Shown here: in pieces, positions 26,721-38,920 of the stretch
How the letters are laid out: each line of letters opens with the position of its first letter
Position numbering within the stretch: the stretch's first letter is position 1
Assembly (NCBI GenBank): GCA_009617715.1
Contig: VTFK01000027.1
Coordinates: forward strand, 744,001-808,000
From: Plectrocnemia conspersa
Taxonomy: Eukaryota > Arthropoda > Insecta > Trichoptera > Polycentropodidae
Direction of reading: 5' to 3'
Length of the DNA stretch: 64,000 bases
The notes under the pieces: generated by a model
Database searches by the model: none
The model's input: the letters and a program-made list of their open reading frames with translations, nothing else
Told to the model about the DNA's origin: nothing
Program-made: the position numbers and the translations under genes

Positions 26721-27322
26721 ATCAGTTGTACGAATTCTTTACATATAGTTTTAAAACGGTATCTAATTTATCTTATTACATAAGTTAAAGATCGATGATA
26801 TAATTGTATTTAACTTAGTTAAATAAATCTTGTTTAAAAAGATTTAAGTTTAAGAAGTCTTTGTAAATTAGGAAAAATATTTTATAAAAAAGTTGTCAAA
26901 GTATTTAAAAACTTACAGAGCTACAAAATTTTTCGGCTACTAATGATTTTATCAAATGTTTTAAAGTAAAAGTTGAATGCAAGTAAATACCTAATTTTTT
27001 TAAATTAAGTCATCGTACTACATTATTTTACATGTTTTTTAGAATAAATTTTTTTAAAATAAATTAGTATTTAAAGAAGATTAAATTAGATATATTTACT
27101 ATTTGAAAAATATTCGTAAAAGCAGCTTTAAGTTTATAAAAATTAAAACATCCAAAGCTCAGTGTTTGAACAAGTAATCAATTATTATGTTTTTAAGCTC
27201 TCAATTTTTTTTATTGAAATGAATTAAATTGGGATTTTTCTTTCAAATATATAAATAAAACTAATCAAAAATGCCATTTTATATTTTAAAAAATTCATCT
27301 AATAAAAAACGTTAATCTGAAT

Positions 27323-27474
27323 CAGAGGTCGACAAACTACGGTCCGCTTCCTATTTTAATCCGGCCCATGAGCGAAGGTTTATTTTTACATTTTCAAACT
27401 CAGTGTTTATATATAAAACTTACGCTGCGATTTTAAATTATTTACCCCTTACAAAAAAAGTTAGCCTTACCCTG
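27323..27474. mobile_element. hAT-type MITE, 152 bp, decayed
   Basis: The left end CAGAGGTCGACAAACTACGG followed by TCCGCTTCC and TCCGGCCCAT is the classic hAT terminus (CAGNGGTCGGCAAACT). The right end AGTTAGCCTTACCCTG is a diverged inverted match. Flanking 8-mers ATCTGAAT and ATCTAGAT match at six of eight positions, consistent with an old 8-bp target duplication. Confidence 0.62.
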
Positions 27475-29089
27475 ATCTAGATTAATAATACATGACTAAA
27501 AGCGAATATTTGTGATTTTACTTTTACTCAAAAGTAATAATCTATTTAACGTTTTATTTACTAGTAAGAATAATTCTCGTATTTTTATAAACTTAAAGCT
27601 AATATAAGTAATTTTTATACAATCATGGACCTACATATAATGCAAACTAGTCATATAAAGACTATTGAAATTCAACCAATATATGACACAAGAAATATTT
27701 TCTTAATTTTAAAAATATGATATTTAAGTAAATATCGGTAGAAGAAATTATATGAAAATATATTTTTCTTTAAAATTATTTGATTTACTAAAAATGTATT
27801 TACATATGTACATTCTTTAATTAAACTCGAAATAACAAAAAAGTTTGTATCATAACGTATTAATAAATAAAATAAAGCACGTTCATTTAAATTAAATTAA
27901 TTTATAAATATAGTTTGAGTTTATTCTGATCTCAGATATTAAAAATTAGTCTACCCCAAATATCAAAATTCACGTAATGTAAATATTTTAGGCTTTAAAT
28001 ATTATAATAATAATTAATGTTGAACATTTTACGAAAAATCGAGACACAAAGTCGTCTAATTTGAGTTAATTGTTACTTTATTCACTTTGATAAATAAATT
28101 TTGCTTGATTAAAGAGAATTAATTAACCTTTATAAACAACAGGCAACAGGTCTGCATATTATATTAGGGAGACCGAAGTCAATTGTGCCAATTTGACGAA
28201 TGCTTTTTTTGTGCTACTTAGTATAACAAGTTTTTGTATACATAAATTTATTTCTATATGCACTATGCAAATTTTGATTATTTGTTTACACAAGAAATAT
28301 ATGTCAATATTAAATTGCACTTTACTGACATCCTATTTATTCATTATATTATAGCATAATAATTATTATCTTTAACAATATATAATTAAATATATATATT
28401 TGTTAATGAATTAAACTAAATAGATAATGCCTTTTTCATACGAGAAGAATCATAAATATTCGAAGAACAACATCGATATTCAGATATGACTCAAGTAATC
28501 CAAAGTCATGAAAAACCTATAGAATATGAAACAGACTTTTAATGTTTTGTATTAGCGTTGAAGCTTTAAACTTTAGACTTTGATTTTCATATTTAAGCTC
28601 ATACATATTGTATTTTTACCTATATTTTTTATTAAAATGCAATCTATTTAAACAGTGAGTAACTCTTAAAATATTATATTTCCTCATTTTTTTTTCTAAG
28701 CAATCAGGAACTTGGCAAGAAAAAATAAAAATGCCATGTAGGAAGCTAACTACTTGAGACTTTTTTTTAATAATTAACATAAACTTATAGTGTGTATAAT
28801 TAAATTTAATTATAGCCATATCTCAATCTTAATATAGGTTAATTTATAGTACTTTTGTTAATGATGATAATATTGCTAATGGTAATTAATTCTATTGGTT
28901 GGTTGTAACTTATTAACATATTTAAAGCCCTACAAGTTATAAAATTGTCGTTTAGCAGTTTACCTGCCAGTGAGTGATTGTTCACTTATCCTTTAATTGT
29001 TTATTTTACACTGATAAAATTGTTAGGCACAAAGCCGAGGAATTTATTCTAGAATCTCTCAAGAACATTAATATAACATATATAGGTCA

Positions 29090-31690
29090 CACACTCAATC
29101 TAGAGTTCCATAAGACCACCCCGGTTTTATGATAGAGATATATGCTATTATTTTGTATTCCAATGATAAGCCTGAATTTGGTCCTGTAAGCCAATACAGC
29201 TTGCAAAGTTGAAGTTTAAGAAGTTTCCTTCTGTTCCAAATATGAGTTTTCTGTCGAGATAAATTTCAAGACAAGTTTCTTTGTTCAGCGTAAATTTTAT
29301 AAAGATTAATTTAGTTTTATCAATTAGAGAGCCAAGTTTGGACTAATTTTAATATATGATCTTGCAAGCTCATCGATTTTACTTTTGGGTCAGTATCATA
29401 AGCTATTATTGTAGTGTCGTTGGCAAATGTAGCGATTATTTTTGAGTTAGTCTGAGAAAAATCTATCGTGTATAAGAAATACAGCTTTGAAACAGTATTG
29501 TGTTTACTTATGCGATCTTGATTTATGACTGGGTTATTAAAAAGATATTGTATGAAAATAGTCCCTTAATTATATATTATAGTCTAGGGTGCCACACTTT
29601 GGCAAAAACTCGGATTATATTTAAGAATACGGCTGAGATATATTTTATATTTTTAAAGTCTTTATAAATATATATTTCTCTATTATAGAATGTTATTTTT
29701 TAAACCCATATTAATAATTGGGTAAGAGATAAAGTTATTCTATTACCGGTTTAAAAAATCATAGTATTTTTTTATATTATTTTGCATAACTAATGCACGA
29801 GGCAATATCGTTTGGTTATTTTCCTGGTTTCAGTAAAATTACACTTTGCGAAAATTTTCATTGAGTTGAAAAGTAGCTTATCCTTATAACTGAGTTGAAT
29901 ATAATGGTTAAATATCTGATTTATTTTAAATATTTTATTTTTATTAATTTACTTCGATCTATAGCTAATTTTTAATAACTAAATATTTTAATTTAGTGTC
30001 TAGTATTTCCCAAATTTATTTAACTACATTCACGTCTAATTCATCAATACCGGTTCTTTTTTTTAATTGAAATATTTTGTTATGAGTTTATTCTAATGAT
30101 ACTGAAAAAAATTTACTAAATTTTATATTTAATGCTTCATTATTATATTGTAATAAATTATTAAACTTAGATATTGAAATCACAATCTCTTCTATACTTT
30201 CAATGTAATATGTATTAATTTTTTCTGCTATTATATGAAGATCTTTATATATATTTCCATCAATCTCTATATTTATTATGTTTCTCTGAGTTGGGCTAAT
30301 TATTTTTTTTATCATTTTCCACGTCTTATTTGGATCATCTTTTATTTCATATATCGACTTTTCATACCATTTATTTTTAGCTATTCTTAATGCTTTGACT
30401 GCCATATTTCTATATTGTTGGCATGTTTTTTATTTTTCATTTAATACTTTATATTCTACTCTTTTTGCTTTTATTATTAAAAATCTCTTTTCTTTAAAGC
30501 ATTTTTTACATCATCATTAAACCATGGTTTTGGGTTATAACGATATTCCGCTTTAAAATTAAATACTTTTTATTTTACAATATTAATATTTATGTTATCT
30601 ACATTCTAATAACATTTTTGTAATTCTAGTCTTGATTTGTTAAAAAAAAATTTCAATTATATCAATATTATTTTTTTAACCCTTATATTATATTTTTCTA
30701 TATAAATATATACAATAAAATAATAAGTTATTCTTAGAGTTGATTTTACATTACAATAAATTCTTTTGCAATTGGTGAACACTAAATCTATTAATGTGCT
30801 CGATCTATTATTTGTCCTTGTATTTTCTTTGACACATTGTCTTAAACCAAATATATTTGTTCATTTTTCTATTTTTAATAAATCCTCACATTAGTTTCAA
30901 TTAAAGTTCCAATCTCCAATTAAAACAGTATCCAAAATTTGATCAGAACTCCATTCTGTAATATTATTTATGAATTCTATGAATAAGTTTGGATCACTGT
31001 TTGGAGATCTATATGCTATACATAATAATATGTTTTTTTTCAAAGAATATTTTTACTGTGCTGGAATAGTATGTCTTATCTATATTATTTTTAAATATTG
31101 TATTATAATTTATATATTTTCTAATATACAATACAACACCTTCTGTATGTCTGGAATTAGAATCATATTTAATCATACTATAATTGTCAATTTATAATTC
31201 ATACTTTTCAATATCATTTGTGATATGTGTTTCTGTTAATCATAAAAAAAGCGGATATTTCTTTTCAAAAGTAATTTTATCTCTTCTTTATGTGGTAAAT
31301 ATCTTTGTGTATTAATCATTATCCCAGATACAGATTCGCGTTTCTCATGTGAAATTAATTTATTTGGTTGCTTTGTATTGTATTGTATTTTTTATATTAA
31401 TTTTGCACATATCTTTTATATAACAATTTTGATCCATTAAATTATGTTCAACATTTAAATTTAAGTTTTTATTTGCTCTGCAACAATTTACACAATTATC
31501 TTTTTAATCGCATTGTACTACCTACTAAATGCTCTTCTGATCCACATTAAATACATTTTTTTCTGTTTTTACATTCACTAGCTTTATGATTATATCCATA
31601 GCAATTATAACAACGTTTTAAAACAATGTCTTTTTGGCATTTATGTATATTACTTATTTTATTGATAATTTAAAAAAATGGATTATCTAA
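29090..31690 (-). mobile_element. Jockey-clade LINE relic (gag knuckles, endonuclease, RT)
   Basis: Reading on the minus strand: near 31,600, RCYNCYGYNHKASEC is a CX2CX4HX4C zinc knuckle, followed by a second CGSEEHLVGS knuckle-like stretch. Near 31,310, HKEEIKLLLKRNIRFF matches the start of the endonuclease. Near 31,010-30,900, YRSPNSDPNLFIEFI and LIGDWNFN match the endonuclease core. An intact 105-codon frame (30,405-30,088) with KNKWYEKSIYEIKDDPNKTW is the linker before RT. ILKPGK near 29,840, FANDTTIIAYDT near 29,420 (YADD position) and LCKLYWLTGPNSGLSLEYK near 29,190 follow. The last is typical of Jockey. Stops and frameshifts make it dead. Confidence 0.82.
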
Positions 31691-32200
31691 TGAGGTGCAT
31701 TAAAATAATCATAAATTTTATTGTTACTATTCTGATTATTTTCTATGTAAGTGCCTTCCTTGCAAAATGATTTAAATGTATTAAGCAAGTCATCGGCAGA
31801 AGCTTTTTCTTTTTTGTCTCTGATCCATTTTTTGTAATAAGTCTGAATGAAGGAAAGAATTGTTAAAGGCTTCTTATTGTCTTTGTTACCTTTCAAAGCG
31901 ATTATTATGTGGACTCTATAACAGTAAAGCTTTTAAGATATTAGTGGCTTTCCATGTTCCTTTTTTTCTGATAAGTTATTTCAGTTATTTTGCAACATTT
32001 ATATGCTTAATAACTAGTATTCAACTTAATGTTCATATGTTTCAAATATGTGTAACAGAAAATTGTAAAAGTTCTTTTTATCTTGAGTATTGGGCCTACG
32101 CAGTTGTTGCACAGTTGTCTAGTTGCAACACTATTCATATCGAGTCCCTGAATCTAAAATATATTAATCATTAATCAAAAATTTTCAGATACAATTATCA
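31687..32200 (-). other. 69-codon frame beside the LINE gag, unrecognised
   Basis: The minus frame at 31,896-31,687 reads MKGNKDNKKPLTILSFIQTY and contains YKKWIRDKKEKASADDLL and an Asn-rich end. It may be decayed LINE ORF1 upstream of the knuckles or older sequence; no family is recognised. The plus-strand 104-codon frame overlapping it is hydrophobic and has no support. Confidence 0.25.
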
Positions 32201-32219
32201 CTATTAACGATGCTGTTCT

Positions 32220-32720
32220 ATCCTACAATTGCTCGTTTTTTTATTTGACTTTATTTTTTGACTTTACGTATGCACGCATACGCAGCAAACATATAAAATC
32301 CTTATCATATTCGTCACAGATAATTCGCGAGCCGTACGTTGGCCGCATTTGTAAATTCCACGTTAACAATAAAACATTAATATAACGATTAACGTAAACA
32401 CGACCGAGGATTACCGCTGATCCAAGCGACCTTCGTCAAAAATCGTATCCTACTGCTAGTCAGCTTCGTAAATTATTTGGTCTATATAAACATTCAAACA
32501 TAATATAAACATATATGGATGTATGTATGTATACACATACATACACCCACGTCGCTGTTTGTTTCATAACGGATAATCCTCGAGCCGTTAAATTCACGGT
32601 TCGGGTAAACGATTTTCCTTCAGAAACGCCTTTGAAGTTGTTTATAATGTATATATTTTTCGTCGAAAAAAGACGCCGATGGGCAATTTTTAACGCAATC
32701 TAAATCGTGGGTAGACATCC
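32220..32720. other. less AT-rich intronic island with internal near-repeat
   Basis: ATAATTCGCGAGCCGTACG (near 32,321) and ATAATCCTCGAGCCGTTAA (near 32,571) are related words 250 nt apart. The block also has GCATGCACGCATACGC-like sequence near 32,270 and a (CATA)-rich run near 32,530. Stops are present in all frames except a 62-codon ORF without recognised domain. It is a candidate regulatory block. Confidence 0.3.
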
Positions 32721-33143
32721 GGAAAAATCATAAAAAGAATGGAAGTACTAATTATTTTACTAATTACTTAATTTACGGTTAATTGGTAATTAAAGTAACA
32801 TGAACATATAATTTCACATTTAATAAATTAAAATTGATTATCAAGAAATTATATAAATCGAGTTTTATTTGTTTAATAAATTACCTAAAAGACTACACTT
32901 TTGTTAAATAAATTTAATTATCGCTTGGAATTTTGATTTTCAGAATTTGTTTAACCTCTGGTAATCAAGATTCTCACTGATTTAAGTTATTCAACTTTAT
33001 TTATTAAAAAATGAACTATTGTGATTGTATGTTATATATTTATATATAATATTAGTAAATAAATTTATTTGTAATGCATATTTTTTAAACACATGCAAAA
33101 TTTATTATGTAGTTATTTCATCCTCGTATTCTTTCAAGTTATA

Positions 33144-33179
33144 TCATAAATCATTCCAACAATAAAGAATGATTTATGA
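33144..33179. repeat. perfect 13-bp inverted repeat
   Basis: The arms TCATAAATCATTC and GAATGATTTATGA flank a 10-nt loop. It is too short for a typical microRNA precursor; it may be a small palindrome or a MITE tip. Confidence 0.6.
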
Positions 33180-33549
33180 CATAAAATATAAAAATAATAC
33201 TCCCAGACTTAACACCATATTACAATTTTTTACCTACACTGCATATAACACAAAGTTTGTCGCGAGAATAATATTAAATATTTTATTAGTGGTTTTGACC
33301 TCTGTCTAATTTATATGCCATTCAATTATATATTAGGTCATCACATAATTAGTTCGATTAGAAATAAAGCCAAAATAATTCATACTTTTGTAAGATAGGT
33401 AAGAGTTTATGTACCACAGTAAATTGAGTTGTTCCCTAAGTATTATAGTACAGTTTAAACTATTTAAATGTCAATATATTAAAATATGTAAATTTCGGCA
33501 TAAAACTAATGAAAATTCTACTAATATATTGTGCAAGATTTATGATTTT

Positions 33550-34520
33550 GGCGTTAAGAGAGAGAGAGAGAATAAGTTACACATATGCTTTCAACGTTTT
33601 CCGTATTGGGGAAGAGATAAAGTCAACGTATTGGCTATGCAAAAAAAATATTCGTTAAGTGTCTAAACTGAATCAAAGAATTTTCGAAGACCAATTAAGT
33701 TTTTAGATCGAATTGTTACCGGTTATGGAAAATCGATTCTGTACAATATTATTAACGGTGGCAAAAGTGGCTTACACATCTCATGAGCCGTAAAGATAAC
33801 TACATTTTGTAAAATATGAAAGCTACTTCATTGTAATATTTATTAAGAGCTTCTTCCAATCAACCAAACCATCACGATTAAAATATGTTGTTCTTTGTTG
33901 CAATTTAAATGACAGATCATGACACATTCATTGCTAGATTTCCGTCGGAATTTCATTTAAGTTTGAGTGCCAGTTTTTTAAATTAAAATACTTTCACCGA
34001 GGACTTCACACGGATATAGATTTATTATCCACATGGCCAAGACTAGCAATGAGGCGTCGATGATACTCAATTTCATATATTTTAAATTTTATATAATAAT
34101 AAACGCTTTATAAAATTTCTTGAGAAATGAGAATTCTCGATTTAGCTTTTTTCTCGAGAAATTCTTAAGAAGACACATTTATCTCTAATTCATCGTTATT
34201 CGAATTCGCAGTAAAATGTAGCAAGAACGAAAATACAACAAGTTTGACCATGCGAATAAAAGGCTTAGGAAATCCTTTTAGGGCATTGAACCCGACGACA
34301 TGTCATTAATAAAAACCAAAAATCTCCAACTTCGACTCCTTGAGTTTGTACAAGGTCGAGACCAAGAAAAGTCGCCGATCATCTACAAACAGAAAAGATT
34401 ATAGAAGCAACCGCTTCTCCCATCACGGTAAACTCTGGTCCAGATTGACGTCCAGAATCCAGATTTAACCTTCTTTGAAGACAACTGGATCTTTTCTTTT
34501 TTTGGAAAGAATATAATAAT
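33550..34520. other. intronic stretch with (GA)n and a less AT-rich block
   Basis: A GAGAGAGAGAGAG run lies near 33,560. From about 33,900 to 34,480 the sequence is less AT-rich (for example ACCCGACGACATGTC near 34,290 and AAGTCGCCGATCATC near 34,369). No frame or splice structure is convincing and no repeat family is recognised. The rest up to 35,297 is AT-rich with nothing seen. Confidence 0.25.
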
Positions 34521-35297
34521 TCAAATTGCCGCACAATAATTATTTATTAATAAATCTAATTCACTTAAATAAAAAAATAATTAACCCTAACACAAAAAAC
34601 TTCATTATAAGTCAGATTTATAATGAATAAATATTCGTCTGATCTAACACCATCAGATTATCATAATTTTTAGCGTTTTTCAAAATCACGTTAATTAAAA
34701 GCGATTTAATATATACATGATAGTAAAAAGTTCGAAGAGAGCTTGATTTATTAATTAGTTTAAAACCGAATGAATTCTATCGCCATGAAATCTAAAATTT
34801 AAATACAAGATTGAAAAAACTTATTTTTTTGTTTTATTTTAAATATATATATTTTAAATTATACATTATATATGAATTGACTTAATTTAATATTATGCAC
34901 TCTACTATTATAAAACACAACAATATTTCTATGCATCATCATTAATTTAGTATAGATTTGAGCATTGCGTTATGCATTGTAAATAAATTATATTTTTAAT
35001 CAATAATCTTTTAAAATAATATAGAACTTTAAATCACGAAATTTTGATATTATTTTTTTTTATAATTTCCCAGGAAATCTTAAAATGTTAACGAATTTTT
35101 TCCACTTGAATTTATAACGATTTTTTTATTATTTAGTTAATATCTTGAATCATTTTTATTAACCAATATTATACTTTCATCTAATTTTTCAGAGACACCT
35201 ATGTTCAAGTTTGTAAACTAAAATTTTTTTTCTTTGTTTGAATTTCAGCTGAAAATGGTTTGAAACATAGCTAAATTATTTTATTATTATAAAATAC

Positions 35298-35975
35298 CTT
35301 TCTCTTTGGAGGTGTAGGTGGTGGCCTCACAGCTTTTAGCAAATGAGACAACCTTTGTGTTCTTTGAGCTGCTGTCATCCCAGAAGTGTTGATCATGGGT
35401 CTCGGTTTTAATATTATAGGTGGCGTTGGTGGCGATGGTGGCGGAGTAGGACTCCCTGGCGATACTCTATGTGTGACTGTCGATAATGGAACAGTTTTAG
35501 CGACCAAAGTCTCGCTGCGTACAGACCAGGAGGAGCCTCCGAACTTTTTCAGATTCATCAAGTCTCCGATGCTGTCTTGGGTGCTGGAAGTTCTCCCGAT
35601 TAAGTTTCTGTTCAATGCAGGACTATGTGGGACCGATCCGTATCCTTTCAACTGTAACGTTGATTGTGCACTGCCTAGATGACTTTGGTTAGTAGTAGAT
35701 CGTACTAAATCGAGCGCTGCTTTGTTGTTCGCTTGAAATTTATCCAATTCTGACATACTCGACCCTCTTCTCATTCTTGCTCTCTGTCCGGTGGGAGGCT
35801 CAGGTTCCACTTCTTCGGACTTTTTTCTTGCCACCTTTTTATGAACAAGGCCTGACAGGTGATGTCGAGCCTTTCGGGACTCGCAACGTGTCATCGAAGA
35901 GGATTTCACAGCAAATAAACCAGCTTTTAGTGGGAACAATAGAGCCCATTCCGTCGTTTTGTCTTGGTCTTCCAT
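35298..35975 (-). CDS. unc-13: unc-13 short isoform: alternative first coding exon
   Basis: The open frame starts at ATG (35975; product MEDQDKTTEWALLFPLKAG) with an in-frame TAG 15 nt upstream. It runs 226 codons to GTATTT in phase 0, exactly the phase with which the calmodulin exon of the long form ends. The protein is basic at first (RKARHHLSGLVHKKVARKK), then Ser/Leu-rich, then proline-rich (SPTPPPSPPTPP, RPPPTPPKRK). A helix-prone AAQRTQRLSHLLKAVR precedes the end. The lack of an acceptor in front and the in-frame stop argue for a first exon under its own promoter. Flies have Unc13A and Unc13B with different N-termini on a shared core. Attribution to unc-13 rather than an unrelated gene is inference from strand and phase. 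An antisense ORF across the exon is a shadow. Confidence 0.72.
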
Positions 35976-36420
35976 CTCGCACAATATCTAAATTATTCAC
36001 TGTCACTTTCGAGAGCACACTGATTTATTATTCTTATTAACACTCTGAATATTTCAATAAAATACTGCAAAAACGGTTTGTAACATAATTGAGATTCTGA
36101 TACAGCGAAAATCGAATTAAATCAAACAATAACTAGAAGAGCTTATGCAAATATGTAGGATTAACAAGAACACAATTTCGCGATATCGTACTATTGATAA
36201 TAATCACTGTTACTGTTTCAATCTCATTGATATGCTTTTGGACGTGTGCAATTATATTATTTTATCAAATCGTTATTGCAACATTAAACCGATCGTATCA
36301 ATAGATATTCGCGAATAAACTTAGAACGCATGCGTTTACGGGCTCATTTAACTGGATCCGTATTGAAGTGACTTAAGCGCTTTCGTTTAATGTTCCATCA
36401 CCACTAAAATAATATGAAAA
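35976..36420 (-). promoter_or_regulatory. candidate internal promoter and 5' UTR of the short isoform
   Basis: The stretch immediately upstream of the 35,975 start codon is less AT-rich than the flanks and has CG-containing words (ATGCGTTTACGG near 36,330; TCGCGATATCG near 36,180). It has no obvious TATA box. It is a promoter only by position; a spliced non-coding leader exon further right cannot be excluded. Confidence 0.4.
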
Positions 36421-37129
36421 ATATTTAATTACTGTTTCAAGGCAAAAACACTAAACCGACATTTTACAGATATAAGCTACATAATACTACACATTTTTAA
36501 TTAAAAAGCATTGCTTGAAAACGATTAAAATTAAAGAACTTAATTAATGATACATAGTTTAAAACAAATATGTTTTTTAGATCATTAGGTTTTTATTATA
36601 AGAAATGTTGTTTTTATTGATAAATATAATTAGAATATTTTAAGTATACCTTTGTATTTTTATTAAAGTACTTTGACTTTTATTTAGAGACATAACAACA
36701 GTTTGTAATTTAAGGATGAAAATACATACAACATTTATACACAGGCCAATTTGAAAATCTCTAAATATCTAGCTTGAATCTTAGTTAATTGCAGATAACA
36801 TATTTGGTAATTAATATGTAAAATCTCCTTATTTAATATTGAGTAAAATTCGTTTAAGTCGTACATATTTTTTTTAATTTGCGCAATTATTAGTCATTAA
36901 ATATTTAGATTACTTTTAATTTCAAAGTTCCATATAATTTTAATGAATCACAAAATTGTTTTTATCAGTAAATATGCTTCATATTTAATTGGGATTTAAT
37001 CATTTGGGTTTGACAAATATTTCTGCGAAATATATTATTTTATATTTAATTAACATAAAAGTCACTGTAAATAGGAAATAGTAATAATGTGCTTTTGAAT
37101 TGCGTATTTGTTAAGTATATTGAAAACTG

Positions 37130-38095
37130 ATCATTGATACGTAATATTTTGATATTTATAAAAAAAAATTAAGCACCAAAGTTTACGATGGCAGATTTTA
37201 TACCACGTTAACAATTCATACAAAATAAAATGCTATACAAATCACTAAAGCTTGAAGCAGTATGTGATTTATTAGATATCGGTATATGTCAAAAATAGTT
37301 TAAATAATCGAACGGGAGATTACGATATCAGGAATAGCCTGGTTGTGGAAGACCAGCAAAGATAGACGATGATGTCTTGGCTAAAGAAATATAAGCAAAT
37401 CCTACTCAAACTTTCCACAGGCTAGACGAGAAACTAAACCATTCTGATTCAACAGTGCATAAATATATTAAAAAGATTCCAAAATTAAAATATGTTCCAC
37501 ATGAATTAAACTAAAAAAAAAGCTTCCACACGTATCCATTTATCCCAAGAACTTCTTGATCTTATAACTGGTCGCATTTTGTCGATAATTTTATAACCAA
37601 AGATTGAATAACAATAATCCTCGTAGAAGACGGTGGTTTTCCAGAAGCCCAGGTTTATTGTAAAAAATGTTATTTTGTGTGTGATGGAATTGCAAAAGAA
37701 TTGTGCATTAAGAAACTCCTAAGCCTGGACAAACAATAACAGCAATCTCATATTGTGAACAACTGAATCGTTCATACGAGGAAGTAAAAAAAACCTGCAG
37801 TTGTCAACATAAATCGAAAAGTTTTACAAGGCGACAATGCACGTGCCCATATTGCAAAATTGAGTTTTTTTATCTCATCCACCTTATTCTCCAAACCTTG
37901 CTTCTTTTGAATTTTATTTATTTTGATCAATGCATAAAAAATGCAGACGATGTGAAAAGAAGGCTATCGAAATATCTTGCACCAAAACCTCCACTATATA
38001 ATGTTATTGTAATTACAAATTTGAGTGAAAGGTTAAAAAAGCTTATGTCTTTAAAATTAAATTATATTTTGAATCATTAAAATAAAAATAAATGT
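37130..38095 (+). pseudogene. mariner copy B
   Basis: From ATG near 37,190 (MADFIPR) the frames read CGRPAKIDDDVLAKEI, ANPTQTFHRLDEKLNHSDST, HKYIKKIPKLKYVPHELN, VEDGGFPEAQVYCKKCYF, then LQGDNARAHIAK, holding the second catalytic Asp. The C-terminal part runs MQTM-KEGYRNILHQNLHYIM. Multiple stops and frameshifts kill it. It is full-length relative to copy A and shows where copy A was split. Confidence 0.82.
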
Positions 38096-38151
38096 TTCAA
38101 GGTGTTTTTTTTTTGTTTCATGATTACCTATTTGATATTTTATATATGTAT

Positions 38152-38220
38152 GTTTTCATATTTTTAGTATTTAGTGAGCAATGTATATACTTGCTCACTA
38201 AATACTATAAATATAAAAAC
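38152..38220. repeat. hairpin with near-30-bp arms
   Basis: The core arms TAGTATTTAGTGAGCAA (38165-38181) and TTGCTCACTAAATACTA (38191-38207) are perfectly complementary over 17 bp around a 9-nt loop. Pairing extends outwards through GTTTTCATATTTT / TAAATATAAAAAC with two mismatches. It lies just after mariner copy B. It could be a MITE tip, a mariner-end derivative or an RNA hairpin; a 9-nt loop fits a small-RNA hairpin but no expression evidence exists. Confidence 0.6.
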
Positions 38221-38659
38221 AACTTTACATTTTCAACCACTTGATAAACATATTTTTTACAATCCTGTAATCCGTAAATAGCACTTTATATTGCTACAAT
38301 AATATTTTTTTCTGTCTGAACTTCTTATATAAAATATATTTGCGAAAACAAATATTTTTCATTACAAAATATCCTTTCATAAACGTTCAGTCAACAAGTG
38401 CTACGTGAGCGTAAATGCCTTATTTTTCACCTTTGATGTACTAAATTATAAAGGACTTGTTTAAACATTAAAATCCTAATTTTTGATCTACTAATTATCA
38501 CACGAACAACCAGTCACCAACAAGAGATAACGAACGTTGATTAAAAAATAACAAAAACAATACTGAGAACATCATCATAAATTATGAAAACACTTTTTAT
38601 GTTAAGGTCAATCTTTGGAGTCAAGGTCTAAGCCATTTGACCCTAAGTGTAATATCCTT

Positions 38660-38920
38660 TACCATGGCAACTGTATCACAATCCGAGTTAATGAAAGCTA
38701 TAAAACGATACCGGCCAGAGAGGCTCCAGCAAAAGCTCAGTATGCCACTGTGCATTATTTTTATATATAATATTTTATATTTACTCAGAGCATTGAACTG
38801 AAAACCTATCCGATCTAGATTATTGATTTAGTTTTAATGTAAAATGTCTACGGGAAACTTAACAACCAAAAAGCTTTCAGATGCCCGCCGAGCACAGCTT
38901 GAAACCTTAGTCCACTGATC
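38660..38920 (+). other. two short coding-like segments, unrecognised
   Basis: ACCATGG at 38,662 opens MATVSQSELMKAIKRYRPER, continuing LQQKLS before a GTATGC donor-like word. At 38,844 another ATG opens MSTGNLTTKKLSDARRAQLE, then TLVH and a stop. Both have balanced composition and amino-acid content that looks protein-like, unlike the surroundings. I recognise neither and no clear acceptor links them. They may be exons of a small intronic gene, a retrocopy or chance. Confidence 0.25.

Larger units (their letters stand above)
1..35297 (-). other. large intron shared by both unc-13 isoforms
   Basis: No minus-strand exon of the conserved C1/C2B/MUN part of UNC-13 could be found left of 35,298, so the next coding exon must lie beyond the left edge and this intron exceeds 35 kb. 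It holds transposon relics and several less AT-rich islands described separately. Stretches 2,970-5,750, 6,280-9,575, 13,610-15,290, 18,330-20,230, 26,720-27,320 and 27,480-29,080 are AT-rich sequence in which I see nothing else. Very short exons could have been missed. Confidence 0.7.

Noticed and set aside
28960..28990. CAG/GTAAAC on the minus strand as a splice element
   Set aside because: No polypyrimidine tract precedes the CAG.
31860..32174. 104-codon hydrophobic plus-strand ORF as a membrane protein gene
   Set aside because: Antisense to LINE-adjacent sequence, no signal of gene structure, composition typical of T-rich chance ORFs.
32880..32895. TCTTTTAG/GTAATT on the minus strand as a ratchet site
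   Set aside because: Weak donor and short tract; chance expectation in AT-rich intron is high.
35386..36040. Plus-strand ORFs opposite the short-isoform exon
   Set aside because: Antisense shadows of a proline/serine-rich exon.
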